Source: JBOGZD01 sp050697155
GTDB taxonomy: Bacteria; Actinomycetota; Thermoleophilia; Solirubrobacterales; 70-9
Direction of reading: 5' to 3'
Length of the DNA stretch: 24,552 nucleotides
Assembly (NCBI GenBank): GCA_050697155.1
Contig: JBOGZD010000035.1
Location: 1 to 24,552, forward strand
The notes beneath the pieces are model-generated. The model had not been told where the DNA came from. It saw nothing but the letters and a program-made list of their open reading frames with translations, and ran no database searches. Numbering within the stretch: the stretch's first letter is position 1; every line of letters begins with the position of its first letter. Positions 1-6,716 of this stretch are shown here, one piece after another. The translations under genes were made by a program, and so were the position numbers.

Positions 1-131
1 CCTCCGTAGTCTCCGTGCCCGCGTCCGCGGCGCGGGCGCTCGCCCCGCACGTCGCGGCGATCGCCGGCGCCGAGGGCCTCCCGGTGCACGGCGAGTCGGC
101 ACGCGCCCGCGGCGGAGGCCGTAGTGATTGA
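1..131 (+). CDS. hisD: Histidinol dehydrogenase, 3' end only
   Basis: This reading frame enters from the left edge and stops at TGA 129-131, giving 42 visible codons. HisD oxidises L-histidinol to L-histidine in the cytoplasm, the last two steps of histidine synthesis. The visible C-terminus has the form APHVAAIAGAEGLPVH followed by a short basic tail. This resembles the end of HisD, where a helix with an AEGLxAH-like motif closes the protein. The next gene, hisB, starts 2 nt after the stop, as expected in a his operon. HisC is the main alternative for a gene before hisB, but HisC does not end this way. The catalytic part lies outside the window, so the call rests on the tail and the context. 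Confidence 0.72.
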   Translation, partial: SVVSVPASAARALAPHVAAIAGAEGLPVHGESARARGGGRSD

Positions 132-133
132 CG

Positions 134-733
134 ATGGCGACGACCGCAAGGACAGCCAAGGTGGAGCGGAGGACCAGCGAGACCTCGGTCACGGTCGCGC
201 TCGACCTGGATGGGGGCGAGGTGGCCCCGTCGACCGGGGTGGGCTTCCTCGACCACATGCTCGAGCTGCTCGGCCGCCACGGACGCCTGGGGCTGGTGGT
301 CGACGCGAGCGGCGATCTGGAGACCGGCGCCCACCACACCGTCGAGGACGTCGGCATCGCCCTCGGCCAGGCGCTCGACCAGGCGCTCGGCGACCGCGCC
401 CGGATCAGGCGCTACGGCTACACCGCGGTGCCGATGGACGAGGCCCTGGGGATGTGCGCGATCGACATCTCGGGACGCCCGCTGTGCCTGTTCGAGGCCG
501 ACCTGCCGCCGGTCTCGATTGCCGGCTTCGACACCGAGCTCGCCGAGGAGTTCTTCCGCGCGGTGGCCAACAACGCCAAGATCACGCTCCACCTCGGCAC
601 CCGCTACGGCTCCAACGCCCACCACCAGATCGAGGCCTGCTTCAAGGCCTTCGCCCGGGCGCTGGAGGAGGCGGTGTCGATCGACCCCGGTGAGGAGGGC
701 GTGCCCAGCACCAAGGGGACGTTGACGGAATGA
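134..733 (+). CDS. hisB: Imidazoleglycerol-phosphate dehydratase
   Basis: This 199-residue protein dehydrates imidazole glycerol phosphate to imidazole acetol phosphate in histidine synthesis. The family signatures are clear: GFLDHM at about residues 37-42, HHTVEDVG at 67-74 and NAHHQIEA at 161-168. These supply the histidines and acids that bind the paired manganese ions. Length fits the monofunctional bacterial enzyme without a histidinol-phosphatase domain. I chose ATG 134, two bases after the hisD stop. An in-frame TTG at 128 would add two residues but overlaps hisD and has no better ribosome site. The stop overlaps the hisH start (ATGA at 730-733), which suggests translational coupling. 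Confidence 0.96.
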   Translation: MATTARTAKVERRTSETSVTVALDLDGGEVAPSTGVGFLDHMLELLGRHGRLGLVVDASGDLETGAHHTVEDVGIALGQALDQALGDRARIRRYGYTAVPMDEALGMCAIDISGRPLCLFEADLPPVSIAGFDTELAEEFFRAVANNAKITLHLGTRYGSNAHHQIEACFKAFARALEEAVSIDPGEEGVPSTKGTLTE

Positions 734-1452
734 GTCGCCAGTCGCCAGTCGCCAGTCGCCAGAGCCACGCCACGATCCGGATCGCGGTCCTCGACTACGG
801 GATGGGGAACCTGCGGTCGGTGGAGAAGGCGCTCGAGCGCGTCGGCGCGGAGGCGACGATCACCTCGGATCCCGATGCGGCCGCGGCGGCCGACGGGTTG
901 GTCCTGCCCGGCGTCGGGGCGTTTCCGAAGGCGATGCGGAGGATCCACGAGCTCGGCCTCGACCGGCTGATCGGCGAGCGGCTCGCCGCGGGAACGCCCG
1001 TGCTCGGGATCTGCCTCGGCTTCCAGCTGCTGTTCGAGTCGTCCACCGAGCTTGGCGGGGAGCGCGGCCTCGGCCTGGTCGAGGGCGAGGTCGGCGAGCT
1101 TCAGGCCCCTGGCTTGAAGGTTCCGCACATCGGCTGGGAGCCGGTGCGCCTCGAGCGCGACTCCGAGCTCACCGATGGGGTGGAGGATGGGACCCCGTTC
1201 TATTTCGTCCACGGCTTCACCCCGCGCCCGGCGGCCGGCGAGGACGTCGTCGGCACCGCCGTGCACGGAGAGCGGTTCGCCTGCGCGATCGCCCGCCCGC
1301 CCGTCTACGGAGTCCAGTTCCACCCCGAGAAGTCGAGCGCCGCCGGCCTGCGCCTGCTCGAGAACTTCGCCGGAATCTGCTCCCAAGGAACAAGCCGCCT
1401 CAACAGCGGCGGGGCTCGGCTTCGGCCTTCGGCCTCCGCCTCACAGGCTTGA
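730..1452 (+). CDS. hisH: Imidazole glycerol phosphate synthase, glutamine amidotransferase subunit
   Basis: HisH releases ammonia from glutamine and passes it to HisF, and together they form imidazole glycerol phosphate and AICAR. The class I amidotransferase triad is present: Cys95 in GICLG, His198 and Glu200 in QFHPE. The domain proper starts near residue 17 (IRIAVLDYGMGN). The first 14 residues come from four tandem copies of a 7-bp unit (733-760) directly after the ATG. No other in-frame start codon precedes the domain, so the repeat must be translated or the start is atypical. After the usual end near ENFAG, about 24 Ser/Arg/Ala-rich residues run on to the hisA start. Both ends are longer than usual for HisH; the core is intact. 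Confidence 0.95.
   Translation: MSRQSPVASRQSHATIRIAVLDYGMGNLRSVEKALERVGAEATITSDPDAAAAADGLVLPGVGAFPKAMRRIHELGLDRLIGERLAAGTPVLGICLGFQLLFESSTELGGERGLGLVEGEVGELQAPGLKVPHIGWEPVRLERDSELTDGVEDGTPFYFVHGFTPRPAAGEDVVGTAVHGERFACAIARPPVYGVQFHPEKSSAAGLRLLENFAGICSQGTSRLNSGGARLRPSASASQA
733..760 (+). repeat. Four perfect tandem copies of a 7-bp unit inside the hisH start
   Basis: The unit AGTCGCC occurs four times in a row, followed by a partial AG. The array begins at the last base of the hisB stop and one base after the hisH ATG. Because 7 is not a multiple of 3, gain or loss of one copy would shift the hisH frame. The copies read out as the N-terminal residues SRQSPVASRQS. Confidence 0.95.
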
Positions 1453-2174
1453 TCCTCTACCCGGCGATCGACATCCGCGGCGGGCGCGCGGTGCGGCTGG
1501 TGCAGGGCGACTACGCGCGCGAGACCGCCTACGACGCCGACCCGCTCGATGCGGCGCGGCGCTGGGCCGGCCAGGGCGCCGAGGCGCTTCACGTCGTCGA
1601 CCTCGACGGCGCCCGCGAGGGCCGCTCGGCGAACCTCGGTCACCTGGAGCGGATCTGCGCCGGGGTCGGGGTCCCGGTGCAATTCGGCGGTGGTCTGCGG
1701 ACCGCCGAGGCGGTCGCGGCCGCGTTCGACGCCGGTGCCCGCTGGGTGGTGCTGGGGACGGCGGCTCTCGCCGACCCCGCCCTGGTCGAGGCGCTCGCGC
1801 GGGAGCACGGGGAGCGCCTGCTGGTCTCGGCGGATGCCCGGTCGGGCCGGGTCGCGGTCCAGGGCTGGGAGCGCGAGGGCGAGATCACGGCTGCCGACTT
1901 GGTCGCGGATCTCGCCCGCAGAGGCGTGCGGCGCTTCGCCTACACCCCGGTCGAGGTCGACGGGACGCTCGCGGGGCCGGCGCTGGCCGAGCTGGGCGAG
2001 GTGGCGGCGGCGGCGGGCGGCGCCGCGCTGATCTACTCGGGCGGCGTCGGCGACCTCGAGCATCTGCGCCAATTAGCCCGTGGCGCCCCGCCGAACCTCG
2101 CCGGCGTGATCGTCGGCCGGGCACTGTACGAGGGGCGATTCGAGGTCTCCGAGGGCCAGGCGGCGCTAGCCTGA
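1449..2174 (+). CDS. hisA: ProFAR isomerase (HisA)
   Basis: This 241-residue (beta/alpha)8-barrel isomerises ProFAR to PRFAR, the step before HisHF. The two catalytic aspartates are in place: Asp8 in PAIDIRGG and Asp129 in SADAR. Phosphate-binding glycine motifs are visible, namely FGGGLRT near 79-85 and IYSGGVGD with VIVGRALYEGRF at the end. The start is TTG 1449, which overlaps the hisH stop as TTGA. The family's usual N-terminus (LYPAIDI) begins two codons later, which supports this start. In actinobacteria HisA can be replaced by the bifunctional PriA, which also serves tryptophan synthesis. I cannot decide between HisA and PriA from the sequence alone, though the Actinobacteria-type context makes PriA possible. 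Confidence 0.94.
   Translation: MILYPAIDIRGGRAVRLVQGDYARETAYDADPLDAARRWAGQGAEALHVVDLDGAREGRSANLGHLERICAGVGVPVQFGGGLRTAEAVAAAFDAGARWVVLGTAALADPALVEALAREHGERLLVSADARSGRVAVQGWEREGEITAADLVADLARRGVRRFAYTPVEVDGTLAGPALAELGEVAAAAGGAALIYSGGVGDLEHLRQLARGAPPNLAGVIVGRALYEGRFEVSEGQAALA
2167..2172 (+). promoter_or_regulatory. Possible -10 element (TAGCCT) before the 80-aa gene
   Basis: TAGCCT ends 11 nt before ATG 2184 and lies across the last codons of hisA. It fits the TANNNT pattern seen before several other starts in this window. No convincing -35 element is seen. It may be an internal promoter of the his operon. Confidence 0.35.
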
Positions 2175-2183
2175 GACGAACCG

Positions 2184-2426
2184 ATGTTCTGGTTCCGCGT
2201 CCTCGCCGTCGCCAAGATCGCCCTGCTCGTCAGGCGTCACCTGGCGCTGCTCGAGGTCGACGAGCGCGGTCGGCTGGCGAGCCTGGTTCGCAAGTCCAAG
2301 GGCCTCCCGCGCCGCAACCTCTCGGCGAACGAGCGCGAGGAGCTGCTGCGCCTGGTGCGCAAGCTCCGGCCGGGCGAGTTCGGCAAGTCCGCGGCCGGCA
2401 ACGTCGTCCGGCTGCGCCGCCGCTGA
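2184..2426 (+). CDS. Small basic protein of unknown function within the his operon
   Basis: I do not recognise this 80-residue protein. It starts with about 22 mostly hydrophobic residues broken by a few positive charges (FWFRVLAVAKIALLVRRHLALL), then has a strongly basic remainder rich in Arg, Lys and Leu. It contains a helix-like stretch, SANEREELLRLVRKL, and ends in RLRRR. The first part could be an amphipathic or membrane-surface helix, and the rest could bind nucleic acid or acidic partners; both are inferences. It lies 9 nt after hisA and 3 nt before hisF, so it is very likely co-transcribed with them. Codon use matches its neighbours, which argues for a real gene. Confidence 0.75.
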   Translation: MFWFRVLAVAKIALLVRRHLALLEVDERGRLASLVRKSKGLPRRNLSANEREELLRLVRKLRPGEFGKSAAGNVVRLRRR

Positions 2427-2429
2427 GCC

Positions 2430-3191
2430 GTGGCCCTTCGGCGCGTCATCCCCTGCCTCGATGTCGACGCCGGCAGGGTCGTCAAGGGGACCAACTTCGT
2501 CGGCCTGCGCGACGCCGGCGACCCGGTCGAGCTCGCCGAGCGCTATGACGCCGAGGGCGCCGACGAGCTGGTGTTCCTCGACATCACCGCCTCACACGAG
2601 CGCCGCGAGACGATCACCGAGCTCGCCCGCCGCACCGCCGACAACGTCTTCATCCCGTTCACCATCGGCGGCGGCATCCGTTCTGCCGCCGACGCCCAGG
2701 CGGTGCTCGACGCGGGGGCCGACAAGGTCTCGGTCAACTCCCCGGCGCTGGCCCGCCCCGAGCTGATCGGCGAGCTGGCGGAGGTCTTCGGCTCCCAGTG
2801 CGTGGTGATCGCGATCGACGCCAAGGGGCGCGACGGCGGCTGGGACGTTTACGTCGACGGCGGCCGGACGCGGGTCGATGGACGCGAGGCCGTCGAGTGG
2901 GCGCGCGAGGCGACCGAGCGTGGGGCGGGGGAGGTGTTGCTGACCAGCATGGACCGCGACGGGACCACCGACGGCTATGAGCTCGAGCTCACCCGCGCGG
3001 TCGCCGACGCGGTCGAGGTGCCGGTGATCGCGTCCGGGGGGGCGGGGGAGCTGTCGCACCTCGTGGATGCGATCCAGGAGGGGGGCGCGGACGCCGTGCT
3101 ATGTGCGTCGATCTTTCATTACGGGAAGTTCTCGGTGGCCGAAGCGAAACGGGCACTAAAGGGGGCGGGAATAGCGGTCCGAGCCGCTTAG
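2430..3191 (+). CDS. hisF: Imidazole glycerol phosphate synthase, cyclase subunit
   Basis: HisF is the barrel subunit that uses ammonia from HisH to turn PRFAR into imidazole glycerol phosphate and AICAR. Both catalytic aspartates fall at the canonical positions, Asp11 (PCLDVDAGRVVKG) and Asp130 (AIDAKG). The phosphate loops TIGGGIRS and ASGGAGE are also present. At 253 residues it has the family's usual length. The start is GTG 2430, three bases after the previous stop, and gives the expected N-terminus ALRRVIPCLD. It is the last his gene in the window; hisI and hisE do not follow. Downstream is a repeat-bearing convergent intergenic region. Confidence 0.97.
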   Translation: MALRRVIPCLDVDAGRVVKGTNFVGLRDAGDPVELAERYDAEGADELVFLDITASHERRETITELARRTADNVFIPFTIGGGIRSAADAQAVLDAGADKVSVNSPALARPELIGELAEVFGSQCVVIAIDAKGRDGGWDVYVDGGRTRVDGREAVEWAREATERGAGEVLLTSMDRDGTTDGYELELTRAVADAVEVPVIASGGAGELSHLVDAIQEGGADAVLCASIFHYGKFSVAEAKRALKGAGIAVRAA

Positions 3192-3207
3192 GCGACCCCT
3201 TGGGCCG

Positions 3208-3323
3208 GGCTGTCCTGCCTAGGTGGTCGTATGGCCCCCCAAAGCAGGACAGCCGCCCAAACCAGTCCCCCTGACGGCTCGCTGTCCTGCCTAATGCTCG
3301 CCAGGCCAGCACAGGGCAGGACA
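3208..3323. repeat. Two inverted repeats sharing one arm sequence, between convergent genes
   Basis: The first pair is GGCTGTCCTGC at 3208-3218 and its exact reverse complement at 3244-3254 (11 bp, 25-nt spacer). The second is TGTCCTGCC at 3283-3291 with its reverse complement at 3315-3323 (9 bp, 23-nt spacer). Both left arms continue as CTGTCCTGCCTA, so the same 12-mer occurs twice as a direct repeat. The element fills the 150-bp gap (3192-3341) between the ends of hisF and the reverse-strand beta-propeller gene. It could act as a bidirectional terminator, although no clear T run follows, or it could be a copy of a dispersed palindromic repeat. Confidence 0.8.
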
Positions 3324-3341
3324 ACGCCCCAAAACACCCCC

Positions 3342-4733
3342 CTACATGCCCTGTCGGCGCTTTGCCTTGCGCCTGCGGTCGGGCCTCTCGCCGCGGTCCG
3401 CGTCGCGACCGTCCCTCGGCCTCGCCTTGCGTCCGTCCTTCGCCTTCTTCCCGTCCTTCCCCCGCCTGCGCTCCTTGTGCTCGAACGCCCGAATCCCGCT
3501 CGCGCCGGTGAGGTACAGCCGCCGCCCGTCGGAGATCACCGGGTTGTACTCGCCGAGCTCGTGCTCGAAGACCTTCTTGCCGGTCTTCGCGTCGAAGCCG
3601 TAGGTGCCGATGTTGGGGCCGATCACGCCCACGTAGACGACCTCGCCGATCACGCTCGCCGCGCCGAGGACGATCCCGCCGACGTCCTTCTGCCAGCGAA
3701 CGTCGCCCGTCTTAGCGTCGAGGGCATAGAAATTCTGGTCCTTGGATCCGATGTAGACGGTCGGCTCGGCGCGCTCGGTGTCGGCGACGGCGACGCCCGG
3801 GTAGGCCCAGTCCCCGGTGGAGTGGCTCCAGGCGATCTCGCCCGTCTCGGCGTCGAAGCTGTACACGCGGTTGTCGATGCTGCCGAGAAAGACCCGCCCG
3901 AAGGCAACCGCCGGGGTCGAGTAGACCGGGCCGCCACGATCGAAGCTCAGCCCCTGGGTGCTGCTCATCCACCGGATGGCTCCGCTGGCCGCGTTGATCG
4001 CGAACACCTCACCGGCATAGTTGGCGCCGTAGAGCGTGCCATCGTCGAGCGCCAGGGCCGCCTTGACCGCGCCCGCGGTGTCGACCTCCCAGTCGATCGC
4101 GCCGGTTCGGCGGTCGAGCGCGTAGACGGTGCCGCTCTCGGTGCCGACGACCACGCGCTTGCCGAAGACGACCGGCGACGACTCGCTGCGGCTGGAGAAG
4201 GGACGCCGCCAGAGCACCTTGCCGTCGCGGGCGCGCATCGCCACCGCCTGGCCCGGCTCCAGCGTGACCGCGAACACGGTGCCGTCCGAGTAGGCCGGTG
4301 AAGAGGCGCTCAACTCGCCCAGGTCCCGCTTCCACTCCACCTTGCCCTTGGAGGCGTCGAGCGCGTAGAACAGCCCGTCCTTGTCGATGAAGTAGAGCGT
4401 GCCGTCGACGAGGATCGGGGAGAACTCGAGCAGCTTGCCCGCCTGAAAGCTCCAGGTCGAGGCGCGGTAGGGCGGCCTGACCTCCTTCGTCGGCAGGTAG
4501 CGGGTGCGTTGGTCGTCGTAACCGTAGACCGGCCAGTTGACCGTCTTGACGCGCTGCTTTCGCTCCTTCGGCATGAACGCCGTCTCGGTGACGTTCGCGA
4601 CGTCGCCGGGTCGCTTGGTGATCAGGTAGCCGGCGACGGCGACCCCTGCGATCGCCGCGACGGCGCCGCCCACGACCAGCAGGCGTCGACGCACGCTCCA
4701 GGAGCGCCAGATCTCAAGCAGGCGGCCGATCAT
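3342..4733 (-). CDS. Membrane-anchored PQQ-type beta-propeller protein
   Basis: This 463-residue protein has a short cytoplasmic N-terminus with several arginines, one membrane segment at about residues 19-39 and then an exported beta-propeller. At least seven repeats of the form (V/L)Y-x-LD-x2-TG-x3-W are visible between about residues 110 and 400, for example FYALDASKGKVEW, VYALDRRTGAIDW and FYALDAKTGDVRW. Such repeats occur in BamB-like and PQQ-dehydrogenase-like propellers. No enzyme motif was identified, so a scaffold or binding role outside the membrane is more likely than a dehydrogenase. The last 45 or so residues are an extreme Lys/Arg/Asp/Gly tail, probably disordered. A TACCAT hexamer lies 14 nt upstream of the start. 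The gene is divergent from the nucleotidyltransferase gene. Confidence 0.85.
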   Translation of the reverse strand: MIGRLLEIWRSWSVRRRLLVVGGAVAAIAGVAVAGYLITKRPGDVANVTETAFMPKERKQRVKTVNWPVYGYDDQRTRYLPTKEVRPPYRASTWSFQAGKLLEFSPILVDGTLYFIDKDGLFYALDASKGKVEWKRDLGELSASSPAYSDGTVFAVTLEPGQAVAMRARDGKVLWRRPFSSRSESSPVVFGKRVVVGTESGTVYALDRRTGAIDWEVDTAGAVKAALALDDGTLYGANYAGEVFAINAASGAIRWMSSTQGLSFDRGGPVYSTPAVAFGRVFLGSIDNRVYSFDAETGEIAWSHSTGDWAYPGVAVADTERAEPTVYIGSKDQNFYALDAKTGDVRWQKDVGGIVLGAASVIGEVVYVGVIGPNIGTYGFDAKTGKKVFEHELGEYNPVISDGRRLYLTGASGIRAFEHKERRRGKDGKKAKDGRKARPRDGRDADRGERPDRRRKAKRRQGM

Positions 4734-4747
4734 CCGCGAAGCCCGTC

Positions 4748-4753
4748 ATGGTA
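4748..4753 (-). promoter_or_regulatory. Possible -10 element (TACCAT) for the beta-propeller gene
   Basis: Read on the minus strand, TACCAT ends 14 nt before the ATG at 4733. Transcription would then start about 7-8 nt before the start codon. It lies in the 61-bp divergent gap (4734-4794). No matching hexamer is seen for the + strand gene in this gap. Confidence 0.3.
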
Positions 4754-4794
4754 GGGAGCGCACCTGAACCCCCGCTGAACCGCCACCTGAGCCG

Positions 4795-5940
4795 ATGGCC
4801 GCACGTTCTGAGCTGGACCTCGAGGGCCTCGGAGCCCGGATCGCTGCCCTGCCCGGCGCCGAGCGCGTGCGCGCGGCCGCCGCCGCGGCCGGGCTCGACG
4901 CCTACCTGGTCGGCGGCTCGGTTCGTGACGCGCTGCTCGGGCGCGAGCGCGCCGACCTCGATGTCGTCGTCGCCGGCGGCGACCACCTGGCCCTGGCCGC
5001 GGCGCTCGAGGGCGAGGTGCGCGTCCACGACCGGTTCGGCACCGCGACTATCAGTCTCCCCGGGGCCGACGTCGACGTCGCGATGGCGCGCGCGGAGAGC
5101 TACGCGCGACCCGGCGCCCTGCCCGAGGTGCGGCCGGCCGACCTGCGCGAGGATCTCGCCCGCCGTGATTTCACCGTCAACGCGATGGCGGTACCGCTCG
5201 GGGGACGGCCGTTCGAGCTCATCGATCCGCACGGCGGCGTCTTCGACCTCGCCGGTCGCACGCTGCGGCTGCTCCACGAGCGCTCGTTCGCCGACGACCC
5301 GACCCGGGCGCTGCGGGCGGCGCGCTACGCGACCCGGTACGCGCTCGCGCTCGAGGAGCGCACCGACCGGCTGCTCCGGGCAGCGGACCTGCGCACGGTC
5401 TCGGCCGAGCGGACGGAGGCCGAGTTGCGCAAGCTCGCCCGCGAGCCCGACCCGGTGCTCGGCCTCAGCGTGCTGATCGAGTGGGGGATCGGCCGCTCCG
5501 ATCCCAAGCTCGCGGGCAGGGCGCTGCGGGTGGTCGCGCGCGAGCTGTGGCGCGGCGTCGCCGAGCCCGCCGACGTGCTGCTCGAGGCCGGACAGGTGCG
5601 CGCGGGGCGCTTTCGCGCCCGGGAGGCGCATCGGCGAGCCCGCGAGCTGGCCACCGTGCGGCCGCTGCACCCGTCCGAGGGGGTCGCGGCGGCGCGCGGG
5701 CGGCGTGGGGTGGAGCTGGTGATCGCCCGTGCGCTCGGCGCCGCGTGGCTCGACGACTACGTGCGCGAGTGGCGCCACGTTCGCCTCGGGATCTCCGGCC
5801 ACGACCTGCTCGAGGCCGGGGTGTCCGAGGGGCCCGCGATCGGCCGCGGCCTCGCCGCCGCTCTGCGCGCGAAGCTCGACGGCGACCTCGACGGCCGCGA
5901 CGCCGAGCTCGCGACCGCGCTGCGGGCCGCGGGCGGCTAA
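4795..5940 (+). CDS. tRNA nucleotidyltransferase / poly(A) polymerase family protein without HD domain
   Basis: The N-terminal half carries the class II nucleotidyltransferase signatures: GGSVRDALLG at 40-49, the metal-binding DLD at 54-56, RRDFTVNAMA at 123-132 and DPTRALRAARYA at 168-179. Such enzymes add CCA, or parts of it, to tRNA 3' ends, or add poly(A). The protein is 381 residues. The C-terminal half shows no HD phosphohydrolase motif, which is often present in actinobacterial CCA enzymes. ATG 4795 was chosen because the domain begins within 35 residues of it. No good Shine-Dalgarno site or TANNNT hexamer was found just upstream. Full CCA addition, A-only addition and poly(A) activity cannot be told apart here. 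Confidence 0.85.
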   Translation: MAARSELDLEGLGARIAALPGAERVRAAAAAAGLDAYLVGGSVRDALLGRERADLDVVVAGGDHLALAAALEGEVRVHDRFGTATISLPGADVDVAMARAESYARPGALPEVRPADLREDLARRDFTVNAMAVPLGGRPFELIDPHGGVFDLAGRTLRLLHERSFADDPTRALRAARYATRYALALEERTDRLLRAADLRTVSAERTEAELRKLAREPDPVLGLSVLIEWGIGRSDPKLAGRALRVVARELWRGVAEPADVLLEAGQVRAGRFRAREAHRRARELATVRPLHPSEGVAAARGRRGVELVIARALGAAWLDDYVREWRHVRLGISGHDLLEAGVSEGPAIGRGLAAALRAKLDGDLDGRDAELATALRAAGG

Positions 5941-5955
5941 GGCCCCGGCCGTCGC

Positions 5956-5961
5956 TAGCGT
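5956..5961 (+). promoter_or_regulatory. Probable -10 element (TAGCGT) for a leaderless pgeF transcript
   Basis: TAGCGT ends 8 nt before ATG 5970, in the 29-bp gap after the nucleotidyltransferase gene. That spacing would put the transcription start at or next to the start codon. There is no Shine-Dalgarno sequence between them. Confidence 0.5.
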
Positions 5962-5969
5962 CCGTCGCG

Positions 5970-6716
5970 ATGAAGTGGCGCGAGCGCGAGGGGATCCGCT
6001 GGCTCGAGGCCGAGCTGCCCGGGGCGCGGGCGGCGTTCACGGCCCGTGCCGGCGGTGTCAGCGCAGGGCCGTTCGAGAGCCTCAACCTCGGCCTGCTGAC
6101 GGGCGACGAGGGCGAGGCGGTGCGCACCAACCGCCACCGCGCCGCGGCCGTGCTGGAGCTCGACCCCGGCGCGGTCCTGTTCGCGCGCCAGGTCCACGGC
6201 TCGGAGATCCAGAAGCGCAACCGCGCGCCGGCGCCGAATCCGTTCGCCGAGCCCGGATCTGAGCTGGCCGAGGCCGACGGCCAGGTCACCGCTGAGGCGG
6301 CACTGGCGCCGCTGGTCCTGGTCGCAGACTGCCTGCCGCTGGCGCTCGCCGGACCGGGCGGGGTGGCGATGCTCCACTGCGGCTGGCGCGGGCTCGCGGC
6401 CGGCATCGTCCAGCGCGGCGCCGAGGCGACGCGGGCGACGGCGGCCGCGATCGGCCCGGGCATCGGCCGCTGCTGCTACGAGGTGGGGGAGGAGGTGCTG
6501 GGCCGCTTCGCGCCGCTCGGCGACGGGGTCGCCTCCGGGCGGATGCTCGACCTCGTCGAGGTCGCTCGGCGCCTGCTGGAGCGCGCGGGGGTCGAGGCGG
6601 TCGAGGCGTCGGAGCTGTGCACGAGCTGCGAGCCGGAGCTCTTTTACTCCCACCGGCGCGACGGTGGCGAAACCGGCCGCCAGGCGGGGCTGGTGTGGAG
6701 GGACGACCTTGCCTGA
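5970..6716 (+). CDS. pgeF: YfiH/PgeF-family multicopper oxidase-like protein
   Basis: This 248-residue protein belongs to the YfiH (DUF152, 'laccase domain') family. Members act as purine nucleoside phosphorylase-like enzymes, or edit peptidoglycan precursors as PgeF does. The zinc-site residues are His76 in QVHGSEI, Cys121 in ADCLPL and His136 in HCGWRG. The C-terminal signature CTSCEPELFYSHRRDGG is also present. The open frame extends further upstream, but that part overlaps the previous gene; the family N-terminus and the TAGCGT hexamer support ATG 5970. It overlaps yggS by 8 nt and belongs to the pgeF-yggS-sepF arrangement usually found after ftsZ. Confidence 0.93.
   Translation: MKWREREGIRWLEAELPGARAAFTARAGGVSAGPFESLNLGLLTGDEGEAVRTNRHRAAAVLELDPGAVLFARQVHGSEIQKRNRAPAPNPFAEPGSELAEADGQVTAEAALAPLVLVADCLPLALAGPGGVAMLHCGWRGLAAGIVQRGAEATRATAAAIGPGIGRCCYEVGEEVLGRFAPLGDGVASGRMLDLVEVARRLLERAGVEAVEASELCTSCEPELFYSHRRDGGETGRQAGLVWRDDLA

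Noticed and set aside
3231..4301. Plus-strand open frame of 356 codons opposite the beta-propeller gene
   Set aside because: The minus strand encodes at least seven propeller repeats across this stretch, and the plus translation has no motif.
6664..6708. Upstream start for yggS at 6664
   Set aside because: It would overlap pgeF by over 50 nt and adds residues foreign to the family. TTG 6709 has a strong ribosome site at the right distance.
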